Shown: piece by piece, positions 15,942-23,995 of the stretch
How the letters are laid out: the number at the start of each line of letters is the position of its first letter
Numbering within the stretch: position 1 is the stretch's first letter
NCBI GenBank assembly: GCA_946413265.1
Contig: CAMKJU010000030.1
Coordinates: 1-38,669 of the forward strand
DNA: 38,669 bases
Reading direction: 5' to 3'
From: an uncultured Lentisphaerota bacterium
GTDB taxonomy: Bacteria > Verrucomicrobiota > Kiritimatiellia > RFP12 > UBA1067
The notes under the pieces: model-generated
What the model saw: the letters and a program-made list of their open reading frames with translations, nothing else
What the model was told of the DNA's origin: nothing
Databases searched by the model: none
Translations under genes and position numbers: made by a program

Positions 15942-16369
15942 GTCCGGTTTGGTTGTGGATGTACGCAGGCGCGTTCCTCATGTTGGCGGAACTCGCCTCG
16001 CCTGGGTTCGTGGTGTTTTTCTTCGGACTCGCGGCGGCGACGGTTTCTGTGCTGAAGTACGTGTTCCCGTCGATGCCGCTGTGGGGACAGCTCGCCGCGT
16101 TCTCCTTCCTCTCGATTCTCTACCTCTTGGTGCTCCGCGGATTCTTGAAGCGGGTCTTCGTGGGGGAGAAGCAGGAATCGCCGTCCGTCAACAACGAGTT
16201 CGTTGGTCGCGTGGGCCGCGTGGTGGAGGTCGTGCGACCCGACGTGCCAGGGCGCATTCTCCTCGGTGATGCGGAGTGGAGCGCACGGTCTGACAGTCGC
16301 ATTGAACTGGGAACGGAAGTGCGGGTGGTGGCGCAGGAGAACCTCACGCTCCGCGTCGAACCTATCTGA
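15929..16369 (+). CDS. NfeD-like membrane protein
   Basis: The product has 146 residues. Hydrophobic helices cover about 5-47 and 50-70, and residues 85-146 form a small beta-barrel with the Gly-x-x-Gly-x-V/A and Gly-x-x-V-x-V pattern of the NfeD OB-fold. NfeD proteins act with stomatin/flotillin-like membrane proteins; some operon partners are proteases. The reading frame starts within the end of oadA, so translation is likely coupled. A link to an oxaloacetate decarboxylase complex would be unexpected and is not claimed. No stomatin gene follows; the next gene is convergent. Confidence 0.75.
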   Translation: MDFLSPVWLWMYAGAFLMLAELASPGFVVFFFGLAAATVSVLKYVFPSMPLWGQLAAFSFLSILYLLVLRGFLKRVFVGEKQESPSVNNEFVGRVGRVVEVVRPDVPGRILLGDAEWSARSDSRIELGTEVRVVAQENLTLRVEPI

Positions 16370-16375
16370 CCACAC

Positions 16376-17116
16376 CTAGGCGAACGCCTGGAGCGTTTCG
16401 AGATAGCCTTGCGGGTTGCCGATGTCGTGTCGGCGGCCCGGATAGCGGTAACCGTAGACGGGACGTGCGGCGAGCAGGCGGCGGATGGAGTCCGTCAGCT
16501 GGATTTCGCCGCCGTGTCCCGGCGTCTGAGACGCGAGAAGGGCGAAGATATCGGGATGGAGCAGGTAGCGTCCTGCGATCGCCAGGTCGGACGGGGCGTT
16601 TTCAGGCTGGGGTTTCTCCACGAGGTCGGTGAGCTTCAGCACGCGGTCGTCCTCGGCCGTGCCCGCGACGATGCCGTAGCGCGAGATGCGTTCGCGCGGC
16701 ACGCGCTCAAGCCCCACCACTGACGCGCCGTCGTGGGCGCGCGAGATGGCGGCCATGGCGGCTGAGGGGGCTTCGCCTGAGACGAGCGCGTCGCCGAGCA
16801 GTACGAGTACGGGTTCCGTCTCGCCTGCAAGGGCTTCCGCCGCTTGCAGCACGGCGTGGCCGAGTCCCTTCTGCTCTGTCTGGTACGCCCAGCGGATGCG
16901 GGCGGCGAGGTCGGGGTCGCCGTCGAAGTAGCGTTTGATGATTTCCTTTTCGGGCGAGGTGACGATCACCACCTCGTCCGCGCCGGCGGCGAGCGCCTCC
17001 TCGACAATGAGCTGGATGGCGGGTTTGGACCCGACGGGCAGCATTTCTTTGGGGATGACGCGCGTGACGGGCAGGAAGCGGGTGCCATGTCCGGCGGCTG
17101 GAATGAGTGCTTTCAT
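16376..17116 (-). CDS. galU: UTP-glucose-1-phosphate uridylyltransferase-like enzyme
   Basis: The 246-residue nucleotidyltransferase would make UDP-glucose from UTP and glucose-1-phosphate, for envelope polysaccharide synthesis. The signature 'GHGTRFLPVT' at 9-18 is followed by 'PKEMLPV' and 'KPAIQLIVEEA', the standard GalU opening; 'LGDALV' near residue 117 is the metal/nucleotide-binding motif and 'VEKP' near 165 the sugar-binding one. It is shorter than GalU of E. coli (about 300 residues), mainly at the C-terminus. The stop codon is TAG. It converges with the NfeD gene, leaving only six bases between the stops. Confidence 0.88.
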   Translation of the reverse strand: MKALIPAAGHGTRFLPVTRVIPKEMLPVGSKPAIQLIVEEALAAGADEVVIVTSPEKEIIKRYFDGDPDLAARIRWAYQTEQKGLGHAVLQAAEALAGETEPVLVLLGDALVSGEAPSAAMAAISRAHDGASVVGLERVPRERISRYGIVAGTAEDDRVLKLTDLVEKPQPENAPSDLAIAGRYLLHPDIFALLASQTPGHGGEIQLTDSIRRLLAARPVYGYRYPGRRHDIGNPQGYLETLQAFA

Positions 17117-17137
17117 GTGCGTTTCCTCCTTGCGTTA

Positions 17138-20100
17138 TCAGAGGTCTTTCGCGTTGATCATGATCTCGTTGCCGATGCGGTTTCCGGAGTCGCCGTATCT
17201 CTCATTGCCGAAGCCCCCCTCCATCGGCGTGAACATGGTGTCGAACATGTCCAAGATCCAAGCCCGCTCGTCCTCGTCCTCCGGCATGTGGTCGAGAATC
17301 CACGCCATGTTGTCGATCATCTTGTTGAGGCCGGCGCCGTCGAGAACTTTTCCCGCCACGAGACGGTCCGCAAGCTCGGGATATTTCGTCCTGAGCTTGT
17401 TCTCGGCCCACTTGATGGCGCTCTCCTGCAGCTTGGTGAGGTTCTCCTTGCGGATGCCGGGAGCCTCCTTCAGCCGGAAATACGACTCGAAGAGCGAGGC
17501 GCCGTGGAAAATGGACTCGAGGACGTCGCCGAACCTGTAGCCGCGCGTCTTCATGCCCTGCGAGATGGAGGCCGGCTTGTCGAATATCCGCGCGTGCGCC
17601 GTCGAGCAGAAGATGCCGAACGTCTCGCACTTGAGGAAGAGCCTGCGCCGCGGTCCGTTGCCGTTGCCGCCGTTCTTGAGCCCGTCCTCGTCGGGGATCG
17701 TGAAGAAGTGGAACGTCCTCATGCCGTTCAGGAGTCCGCCCGCACCCGTCGGCACGTCGTATCCGCGCGGCATGTTGAGATGCCCGTCGACATGCGCCGT
17801 CTGGTAGGGTTTCGCGTGCGTGGACGTGCGGATGTAGAGGCCCTCCGCCTTGTCGAGCCAGCGCGCGATGTCGCCGTTCTTGTCCTCGATCGTGAACGAT
17901 CCCCGGTACATGTACTCGCCCTTCTTGAGGGCCGCCGCGTGAAGCGCGTAGGTGAGCGCGACGATGTTCTGGTTCGTGGGCTCGAAGAGCCCGGGCCGGC
18001 CGCTCATCAGCGCGCCGAGGATCTCCTTGCCGAGCTTCACCTGCGCGGAGAGAAGCGCGCGGAGCTCCGCCGCGTCGCGCGGACGGTGTACGGACGAGCT
18101 CTTGAACAGGAGGTCCTGGAAGTGTATCTTCGGAAACTTGTACACTTGCCCGTCCACCTCGAAGTCGAGATACGGTGGAAGTTGGCTGAGATCGATCAGC
18201 GGACGCGAGTCCGCGACTGGCTTCGGATAGGGGACTGGCTTGTAGATCGTCGCCTCCTTGAGCCCGCTGCCGCCGTCCTTGCGCGCCATGTACTCTGCGG
18301 CGTGCGTGATCTGCTGCACCTTCTCCTCGTTGAACACCGCGAAGAACTTCTCCGCCTTGTCCACCGGCACGGTTATCCGCGTCACGCCGAGCGCGTCCGT
18401 CTCGAACTTCGCGCCCGCCGTTGTGACCACGTCCTCCAGCTGCTTCATGTTCGCGTACGACATCTTCGTCTCGGTGAAGTACACGATGTTGTCGCCCTTT
18501 AGCGCCGCCTTCCACGGAACGCGCGACTCGGGGATGACCTCCAGGTGCTCGAGCGCGACCTTGCCTTTCTTGCTCGTCCACGTGGTGGGCGAGGTGAGTT
18601 TCTCGAGGTTGGCGACGGTCTCGATGGCACCCTGGCGCACGGCCGACGGCTGGTTGTCGAGGTCGTCGTAGAGCGCGAGGTTGTTCTCGGAGACATCGAG
18701 GATTTTCTTCAGCGACTCGTTGAACTCGGTCTCCTTCTTGTCGATATCGGCGCAGATCTTCTCGCGCAGCGCCTTCTCGGCGTCGGAGATGCCTTCCTCG
18801 TTCGGGTTGAAGGCGGCCCGGTATTGGTCGAAGAGCTCCTTGAACTTGCCGCTCTGCGCGGTTTCGCGGAGGCTGATGACGCCTTCCATCTTGGAGAAGA
18901 ACGTGTCGTCGTCGAAGACGGAGAAGTTCTCGAAGCGAGGCTTGGTGCTCTTGCCGTAGGTGTCCTTGAAGGAGAGGTCGTCGGAGACCTTGAGGTACTT
19001 GGCGTTGCCCTCGAGGGAGTGGCCGGGGTCGATCGCGAAGAACTTGCCGTGCGCGAAGCCCTTGTTCTGCCCGCGGCGGCCGACGGCGTCGCGGTCGGCC
19101 GTGAGGAGGAAGAACGCCTTGTACTTGCCAAGTTTCTCGGCGGACTGTCCCTTTGGCGGGACGATGCGGCCGTCCTTGATGAAGCCGGCCTCCATGTCCT
19201 TGTAGCCGTCGGCGAACTTGGCCTGGAGCATCAGCTTGGGGTGTCCGTCGGAATACTCGCCGCGGACGATTTCGAGCTCCTGCGCGGGGACGCCCGCGAT
19301 GCGGGTGAGGTCGTTCGCGAGGGCCTCGGTGACAGCGCCGGCTGAGATGGAGTCGGCGGAGTGGGCGGTCTGGAGTCGGTAGATCTGCCCGAGGATCGGC
19401 TTGCGCGTGGTGAGGATGCGCTCGGGACGCTGGAACGACCCCGCGTGCGCGGCGTCCTTGATGTTCACGCGGTCGTTCTCGTTGTAGTCGAGCTTCATGA
19501 TGTGGCGCTCGTCGAAGTGCTTGAAGATCGGCGAGAACAAATAGAAGTCGTCGCCATCCCGCACGCCCATCACGGCATCGCGTATCTGCGCGAAGAGCTC
19601 GCGCTTGACCTCTTTGATCGCCTCCGCGCTCTTCTTGTCCACGCTGCCGGAGATGAGCCGATCGAGGTCGGCCGGGCTCAGACCGTAGTTCTGGATGGCC
19701 TTGGCGAGCGGACCGAACGAATGGTTGTCCGGGATTTTGCCGTTCTTCACCATCTGGGCCGCCTCGGCGAGAGCGAACTCCGCAACGGCGGCGATTCCCG
19801 CAGGGTGCGCGCGCCCGGCGAGCATGATCTGGTCGCGCAGCGTCATCCCCTCGCACTTCTTCGCGAAGGCGGGGTCGTTCTGCTTGAGCACGTCCAATGC
19901 GTGGCGGCTCTCGTCCGAGTTGATGTCCGCCATCATGCCGCGCGTGTCGTCCGGCGACCAGTCGTTGCGGTAGATGAAGCCCGGCTCCACGCCGTTCGTC
20001 TTGAGCTTCTCGAAGAGGATGGTGTTCGAATTGGACCTGTTGACGCTCATTCCCGCGCCGATCATGCCTTTCTTAATCTGGTCCTCCACGGAGGTCGTGC

Positions 20101-20722
20101 CCGCGCCGAGGATCGTGGAGAGGTTGCGGAGTCCCGTCGGCTCCCTAGCGCCTGCGGTCGTCTCGACGGACGAACGCGCACCGAGCGCAGCGGTATCGAG
20201 GCCTTCGTCCTTCTCCTTGCGGAGCGTGTTGATCGCCGCGTCGATGCGGCGCGCCGCCGCCGCCGAAATATCCTCCGGCGTATGGCAGGCGGAGAGATCG
20301 ACCTTTTCGAACGGCGCGTCGTGCAGGATCTTGCGGACAGCCTTCTGGTCGTCGTCCGAGAGCTCCATCATCTTCGGGGAGATGTCGAGCTGGCGGTTGA
20401 CCTCGCCCACGAAGCGGTTCCGGCGGATTGGCGCGAGGCTGGAGAGCGTCTTCTGCACGTCGCAGGCGCGGAGCGGCTTGTTCAGCTGGCTGCGCGCGCC
20501 GAGCACCGTGTCGAAGGCGTGGGTGCCGAGCGAGCCGTATTCATTCTCGAGGGCCTCCTTGAAGGCCGCCATCGTCGCGTTGTTCGCGGCCTTGCCCTGG
20601 GAGAAGATGAAGTTGCCGAGCTTGGCGGTGGCCGCCTTCCCCTCTCCCTGCACGACGATGTCGCGCGAGGAGAACACGGTCGAGTTGGCAACGGCCTTGA
20701 AGGTATCGAGTGTGATCGGCAT
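17138..20722 (-). CDS. Candidate giant T3SS effector with kinase-like motif
   Basis: The 1194-residue protein has no signal peptide or transmembrane segment. It starts four bases after the stop of a CesT-like type III chaperone gene, the classic effector-chaperone arrangement. Residues 1-60 are polar and Ala/Ser/Asn-rich, as expected for a secretion signal plus chaperone-binding region. The middle (about 445-625) resembles a PI3/4-kinase- or HipA-like fold: an Ala/Leu helix with 'GVPAQELE' (468-487), 'TADRDAVG' with D543 and N553 as possible catalytic-loop residues, and 'IDPGHSL' with D565 as a DxG metal motif. Residues 655-850 are helical; 930-1090 form another conserved-looking domain with several His and Cys that I cannot name. 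The kinase assignment is tentative; the effector role rests on the chaperone neighbour. Confidence 0.65.
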   Translation of the reverse strand: MPITLDTFKAVANSTVFSSRDIVVQGEGKAATAKLGNFIFSQGKAANNATMAAFKEALENEYGSLGTHAFDTVLGARSQLNKPLRACDVQKTLSSLAPIRRNRFVGEVNRQLDISPKMMELSDDDQKAVRKILHDAPFEKVDLSACHTPEDISAAAARRIDAAINTLRKEKDEGLDTAALGARSSVETTAGAREPTGLRNLSTILGAGTTSVEDQIKKGMIGAGMSVNRSNSNTILFEKLKTNGVEPGFIYRNDWSPDDTRGMMADINSDESRHALDVLKQNDPAFAKKCEGMTLRDQIMLAGRAHPAGIAAVAEFALAEAAQMVKNGKIPDNHSFGPLAKAIQNYGLSPADLDRLISGSVDKKSAEAIKEVKRELFAQIRDAVMGVRDGDDFYLFSPIFKHFDERHIMKLDYNENDRVNIKDAAHAGSFQRPERILTTRKPILGQIYRLQTAHSADSISAGAVTEALANDLTRIAGVPAQELEIVRGEYSDGHPKLMLQAKFADGYKDMEAGFIKDGRIVPPKGQSAEKLGKYKAFFLLTADRDAVGRRGQNKGFAHGKFFAIDPGHSLEGNAKYLKVSDDLSFKDTYGKSTKPRFENFSVFDDDTFFSKMEGVISLRETAQSGKFKELFDQYRAAFNPNEEGISDAEKALREKICADIDKKETEFNESLKKILDVSENNLALYDDLDNQPSAVRQGAIETVANLEKLTSPTTWTSKKGKVALEHLEVIPESRVPWKAALKGDNIVYFTETKMSYANMKQLEDVVTTAGAKFETDALGVTRITVPVDKAEKFFAVFNEEKVQQITHAAEYMARKDGGSGLKEATIYKPVPYPKPVADSRPLIDLSQLPPYLDFEVDGQVYKFPKIHFQDLLFKSSSVHRPRDAAELRALLSAQVKLGKEILGALMSGRPGLFEPTNQNIVALTYALHAAALKKGEYMYRGSFTIEDKNGDIARWLDKAEGLYIRTSTHAKPYQTAHVDGHLNMPRGYDVPTGAGGLLNGMRTFHFFTIPDEDGLKNGGNGNGPRRRLFLKCETFGIFCSTAHARIFDKPASISQGMKTRGYRFGDVLESIFHGASLFESYFRLKEAPGIRKENLTKLQESAIKWAENKLRTKYPELADRLVAGKVLDGAGLNKMIDNMAWILDHMPEDEDERAWILDMFDTMFTPMEGGFGNERYGDSGNRIGNEIMINAKDL

Positions 20723-20726
20723 ATCC

Positions 20727-21212
20727 TCATGCCCTTATCATGTCATGAACCGCGATCTCAGCAGTTGCCTTCTCATCAGCGTCTTCAGGCCCGCCGGCGA
20801 GGACGCGGCGGATGCGCTCGGCCCAGATGTCGCAGAGCTGGAGAATTTTTTCGAGCGTGGCGGTGAAGTCGTCCAAATCCGCCGCGGCCTTCTCGAGGTC
20901 GAAGAAGTAGTTGTACACGACCGTCTCCGATTCGGGTTCGACGGCGAAGTAGCCGCCAGCCGTGTCCTTGCCGAAAAGGCCGCCCACGAGTAGGTCGCGG
21001 TAGACCTCCCTCGGCGCGTCCTTCGGAAGTTCGGCCACCTCCACGAAACAGAGAACCTTGCCCGTCGCCTTCACGAACTGGAGGTTTACGTTGTAGGTGT
21101 CGTCCACCCGCACGCTGACGAGTCCGGACTCATCAGGTACGAACGAAGCTATGCCGGTGTCCTTGCGGACGGCGGCGATGAAGTCGTTGAAATCGGCGAG
21201 CGTTGACATCAT
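20727..21212 (-). CDS. Class I type III secretion chaperone, CesT/Tir family
   Basis: The product has 161 residues, is strongly acidic, and follows the CesT-family pattern: N-terminal helix (1-20), the 'F-x-P-D-E-x-G' turn (24-30), three strands with 'V-x-V-D-D' (34-38) and 'V-L-C-F-V-E-V' (53-59), a 'LPKDA' turn (62-66), a helix with 'LLVGGLFGKDTAGG', strands 'FAVEPESETVVY', and a long C-terminal helix ending in 'WAERI' (130-134). Such chaperones dimerise and hold an effector ready for export. The ATG at 21209 (second of two adjacent ATGs) is better spaced from GAGAGG than 21212. It shares a transcript with the 1194-residue gene. The remaining T3SS machinery is not in the window. Confidence 0.82.
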   Translation of the reverse strand: MMSTLADFNDFIAAVRKDTGIASFVPDESGLVSVRVDDTYNVNLQFVKATGKVLCFVEVAELPKDAPREVYRDLLVGGLFGKDTAGGYFAVEPESETVVYNYFFDLEKAAADLDDFTATLEKILQLCDIWAERIRRVLAGGPEDADEKATAEIAVHDMIRA

Positions 21213-21241
21213 TTTCCTCTCTACTATTGTTTAGGGCGCAA

Positions 21242-21270
21242 ATTATACCACATTTTATCCGCATAAGGTA
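21242..21270 (-). promoter_or_regulatory. Promoter of the chaperone-effector operon
   Basis: On the minus strand the -10 is TATAAT (21242-21247), preceded by TGTGG, an extended -10. With a 17-base spacer the -35 position reads TACCTT (21265-21270), which is weak, so the promoter may depend on the extended -10 or an activator. The expected leader is about 25 bases and ends in GAGAGG before the start. Confidence 0.65.
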
Positions 21271-21328
21271 GTTGCAAAACCTTTTTTGCTCTTGAAAGCA
21301 ACGAATGTGCGTCAAAGTGACTCTCGCG

Positions 21329-21357
21329 TTGCACGGTGAATCAGGAAATGCTATACT
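21329..21357 (+). promoter_or_regulatory. Promoter of fabG
   Basis: TTGCAC (21329-21334) and TATACT (21352-21357) are 17 bases apart. The promoter lies back to back with that of the chaperone gene inside a 195-base intergenic region. The expected leader is about 45 bases. Confidence 0.7.
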
Positions 21358-21407
21358 GTCCGCAGCTGCCACGGGTCGGCAGTGCAAAGGAAAGAAAGGA
21401 ACGTTTG

Positions 21408-22172
21408 ATGAAGAACCTTGAAGGCAAGATAGCCATTGTCACAGGTGCCGGACGTGGCATCGGACAGCAGATTGCGAAGAAACTCGCGGAACGCGGCGCC
21501 AAGGTCGCAGTCATTGACCTCAAGCCCGAATGGTGCGAGGAGACGTGCGGACTCGTGACGGCGGCCGGTTCCGAGGCGCTGGCGCTCGGCTGTAACGTTG
21601 CGGTGAGCGACGAGGTGAACGCTTGTGTGAAGGCGGTGCTGGACAAGTTCGGCCGCATTGACATCCTGGTCAACAACGCCGGCATCACGAAGGATGGCCT
21701 CCTCATGCGCATGAGCGACGAGGACTGGGACGCCGTGCTGAACGTCAACTTGAAGGGCACGTTCCTCTTCACGCGCGCGGTGTCGCGTCCGATGATGAAG
21801 AACAAGTCCGCCGACGGCGTGCAGGAGGGTGGCTCGATCATCAACCTCGCCTCGGTGGTCGGAATCATGGGCAACGCCGGGCAGGCCAACTACACGGCAT
21901 CGAAGGGCGGCGTAATCGCCCTCACGAAGACGACATCCAAGGAACTCGGCTCCCGCAACATCCGCTGCAATGCGGTCGCTCCTGGGTTCATTCAGTCAAA
22001 AATGACGGATGTACTGCCTGATGACGTGAAAAAGGCGTATATGGACACGATTCCGCTCCGTCGTTTCGGCACGGCCGAGGATATTGCGTCCTGCGTGGCC
22101 TTCCTCGTTTCGCCCGATGCGGCCTATATTACAGGGCAAATCATCTCCGTCAACGGCGGCATGATCGGCTGA
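21408..22172 (+). CDS. fabG: 3-oxoacyl-ACP reductase
   Basis: The 254-residue short-chain dehydrogenase reduces beta-ketoacyl-ACP with NADPH in fatty acid synthesis. Visible motifs are the Rossmann 'TGAGRGIG' (12-19), 'NNAG' (89-92) and the catalytic S149, Y162, K166 triad ('NYTASKGG'). The 'GGMIG' ending is typical of FabG. I start at ATG 21408, after an AAGGA-type RBS, rather than at an upstream in-frame start that would add 24 unrelated residues. acpP follows, supporting the FabG assignment. Confidence 0.93.
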   Translation: MKNLEGKIAIVTGAGRGIGQQIAKKLAERGAKVAVIDLKPEWCEETCGLVTAAGSEALALGCNVAVSDEVNACVKAVLDKFGRIDILVNNAGITKDGLLMRMSDEDWDAVLNVNLKGTFLFTRAVSRPMMKNKSADGVQEGGSIINLASVVGIMGNAGQANYTASKGGVIALTKTTSKELGSRNIRCNAVAPGFIQSKMTDVLPDDVKKAYMDTIPLRRFGTAEDIASCVAFLVSPDAAYITGQIISVNGGMIG

Positions 22173-22196
22173 TTTTCATTTCACCGCTTTTTCCTC

Positions 22197-22225
22197 TCGC
22201 CTTTCGGCGGAGGATATGGTATACT
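22197..22225 (+). promoter_or_regulatory. Promoter of acpP
   Basis: The -10 TATACT (22220-22225) is preceded by TATGG; the -35 position 17 bases upstream, TCGCCT (22197-22202), is weak. The leader of about 28 bases contains AAGGAG before acpP. Confidence 0.6.
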
Positions 22226-22259
22226 TTCACCAGTTTTCAACCCCAAGGAGAAAAAACAA

Positions 22260-22526
22260 ATGGCAGGTAAACTTGAAGACCGCGTAAGAGAGATCATCGT
22301 TGAGCAGCTTGGCGTCAACGCCGAGCAAGTGACGCTTGAAGCGTCGTTCATTGACGATCTGGGCGCGGATTCGCTTGACTCGGTCGAGCTCATCATGGCT
22401 TTTGAAGAGGAATTCGGTGCAGCCATCCCAGAGGAGGACGCCGAAAAGCTCACTACCGTCGGCAAGATCATCGAATACCTCAAGAGCAAGGGGTACGGTG
22501 ATGACGGTTCGGCTCCTGCGCAATAA
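22260..22526 (+). CDS. acpP: Acyl carrier protein
   Basis: The 88-residue acidic four-helix protein carries the growing acyl chain on a phosphopantetheine arm. The attachment serine is S38 in 'GADSLD' (35-40), inside the canonical '[15 protein letters not shown]' helix start, and the third helix has '[16 protein letters not shown]'. AAGGAG precedes the start. The C-terminal Gly/Ser/Ala/Pro/Gln tail is a few residues longer than usual. Confidence 0.97.
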   Translation: MAGKLEDRVREIIVEQLGVNAEQVTLEASFIDDLGADSLDSVELIMAFEEEFGAAIPEEDAEKLTTVGKIIEYLKSKGYGDDGSAPAQ

Positions 22527-22547
22527 TACAGGTGCATGAAGCTCCGC

Positions 22548-22597
22548 AAAGGAAGGGACAGGCTTATCTGCTTGCCCCTTTCCTTTCGTTTTCCTTA
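22548..22597 (+). terminator. Terminator after acpP
   Basis: AAAGGAAGGG (22548-22557) pairs with CCCCTTTCCTTT (22575-22586) around a short loop, followed by CGTTTTCC. The T-tract is imperfect, but the stem is long and sits right after acpP. Confidence 0.6.
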
Positions 22598-22634
22598 TCC
22601 AAGGGTATATGAACCCTCAGCGGGCAGATGATCC

Positions 22635-23672
22635 ATGAAGAGCGACCGGGCATCGGACGAACTGAATAGGCGCAACACGGCGTTTGACAACCGGTTGCGT
22701 CCTGGCCAGTTTGGCGATTTCGTGGGTCAGCAGAAGATTCGCGACCGGCTGGAACTTGCGGTGAAGGCCGCAAAGGACCGTGGCGAGACGCTGGACCATG
22801 TGCTCTTTTCGGGGCCGCCGGGTCTGGGCAAGACCACTCTTTCCTATATTCTAGGCGACGCGATGGGCGTGCATGTGAAAACCACGTCCGGTCCCGTCCT
22901 AACGAAACCCGGCGACCTCGCGGGTCTGCTCACCTCCCTGGAGGCGGGCGACATCGTGTTCATCGACGAAATCCACCGTATGGCGAAGACTGTGGAGGAA
23001 TACCTCTACTCCGCGATGGAGGATTTCGCGATCGACATCATGATCGACCAGGGACCGAACGCCCGCAGCGTGCGTCTGGAGCTGCCGCGCTTCACGCTCG
23101 TGGGCGCCACCACGCGCATCGGCCTCATCGCCGCTCCACTCCGCGCCAGGTTCGGTCTCGTGAACCGTCTCAGCTTCTACGAACCTAAGGAACTCGCGGA
23201 GATCGTCACGCGCTCGGCTGCGAAGCTCGGCGTGGGCATTGAGCCGGAAGGCGCACTTGAAATAGCCGCGCGCGCGCGCGGGACGCCCCGCATCGCGAAC
23301 AACCTCCTTCGCCGCGTGCGCGACTACGCGCAGGTGAAGGCGGACAACCTGATCACCCGCTCGGTGGCGGAGGAGTCGCTCGGGCTTCTTGAAATCGACC
23401 CACACGGTCTCGACGAGATGGACATCAAGATCCTTGAGACCATCTGCGCCAAGTTCGGCGGAGGCCCCGTGGGCCTCTCGACGATTGCTGTCTCGGTGGG
23501 CGAGGAGCCGGACACCATTGAAGAGGCATACGAGCCGTTCCTCATCATGGAAGGGTACCTTGACCGCACGCCCAAGGGGCGCGTGGCCACGAAACTCGCC
23601 TGGGAGCGCCTCGGCCTCTCCCCCGTTTCGGGCGGACTTGCGCAGCCGTCGTTGTTTGGACAAGGCGTGTGA
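22635..23672 (+). CDS. ruvB: Holliday junction branch-migration helicase RuvB
   Basis: The 345-residue AAA+ motor drives RuvA-bound Holliday junction migration during recombinational repair. Walker A 'GPPGLGKT' is at 60-67, Walker B 'FIDEIH' at 109-114, sensor 'GATTRIGL' follows, and the C-terminal winged-helix domain has '[17 protein letters not shown]'. Length matches the family. The RBS is weak. ruvA and ruvC are not adjacent, so it is transcribed apart from them. Confidence 0.97.
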   Translation: MKSDRASDELNRRNTAFDNRLRPGQFGDFVGQQKIRDRLELAVKAAKDRGETLDHVLFSGPPGLGKTTLSYILGDAMGVHVKTTSGPVLTKPGDLAGLLTSLEAGDIVFIDEIHRMAKTVEEYLYSAMEDFAIDIMIDQGPNARSVRLELPRFTLVGATTRIGLIAAPLRARFGLVNRLSFYEPKELAEIVTRSAAKLGVGIEPEGALEIAARARGTPRIANNLLRRVRDYAQVKADNLITRSVAEESLGLLEIDPHGLDEMDIKILETICAKFGGGPVGLSTIAVSVGEEPDTIEEAYEPFLIMEGYLDRTPKGRVATKLAWERLGLSPVSGGLAQPSLFGQGV

Positions 23673-23716
23673 GGTCGCCAAAGTGTGTCGAGTTTTGAAA
23701 AAGTGAATTTCCACCC

Positions 23717-23745
23717 TTGCAAGTACGGGCGGAATTCGGTATAAT
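23717..23745 (+). promoter_or_regulatory. Promoter of rpmE-prfA
   Basis: TTGCAA (23717-23722) and TATAAT (23740-23745) are spaced by 17 bases, the best promoter match in the window. Confidence 0.75.
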
Positions 23746-23776
23746 ATCACTTCAATTTTTTTGGAAAGGTAAGGCA

Positions 23777-23983
23777 ATGAAAGAAGGTATCCATCCCAAG
23801 TATGGCGACGCCACCATCACGTGCGCGTGCGGCAACGTCATCCACACCCGGTCCACGAAGCCGGAGATGCAGGTGAACACCTGCTCCGCGTGCCACCCGT
23901 ACTTCACGGGTCAGAAGACGATGGTCGATACGGAAGGCCGTGTCGACATGTTCAAGAAGCGCTACGCGAAGTTCGCGAAGTAA
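23777..23983 (+). CDS. rpmE: Ribosomal protein L31, zinc-binding type
   Basis: The 68-residue protein of the large ribosomal subunit starts with 'MKEGIHPKY', the standard L31 opening, and carries the zinc ligands C-x-C and C-x-x-C (in 'CACGN' and 'CSACHPYFTGQ') of the C+ type. I start at ATG 23777 after an AAGG-type RBS, not at the upstream in-frame codon. prfA follows 12 bases later. Confidence 0.96.
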   Translation: MKEGIHPKYGDATITCACGNVIHTRSTKPEMQVNTCSACHPYFTGQKTMVDTEGRVDMFKKRYAKFAK

Positions 23984-23995
23984 CCGAGGTTTGGT

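Noticed and set aside
16844..18502. A 552-residue plus-strand frame across galU and the effector gene
   Set aside because: It crosses two genes on the other strand and has the skewed composition of a shadow frame.
19361..20866. A 501-residue plus-strand frame opposite the effector and chaperone
   Set aside because: Shadow frame with no start signal and Arg/Val/Leu-biased composition; the minus strand carries coherent proteins.
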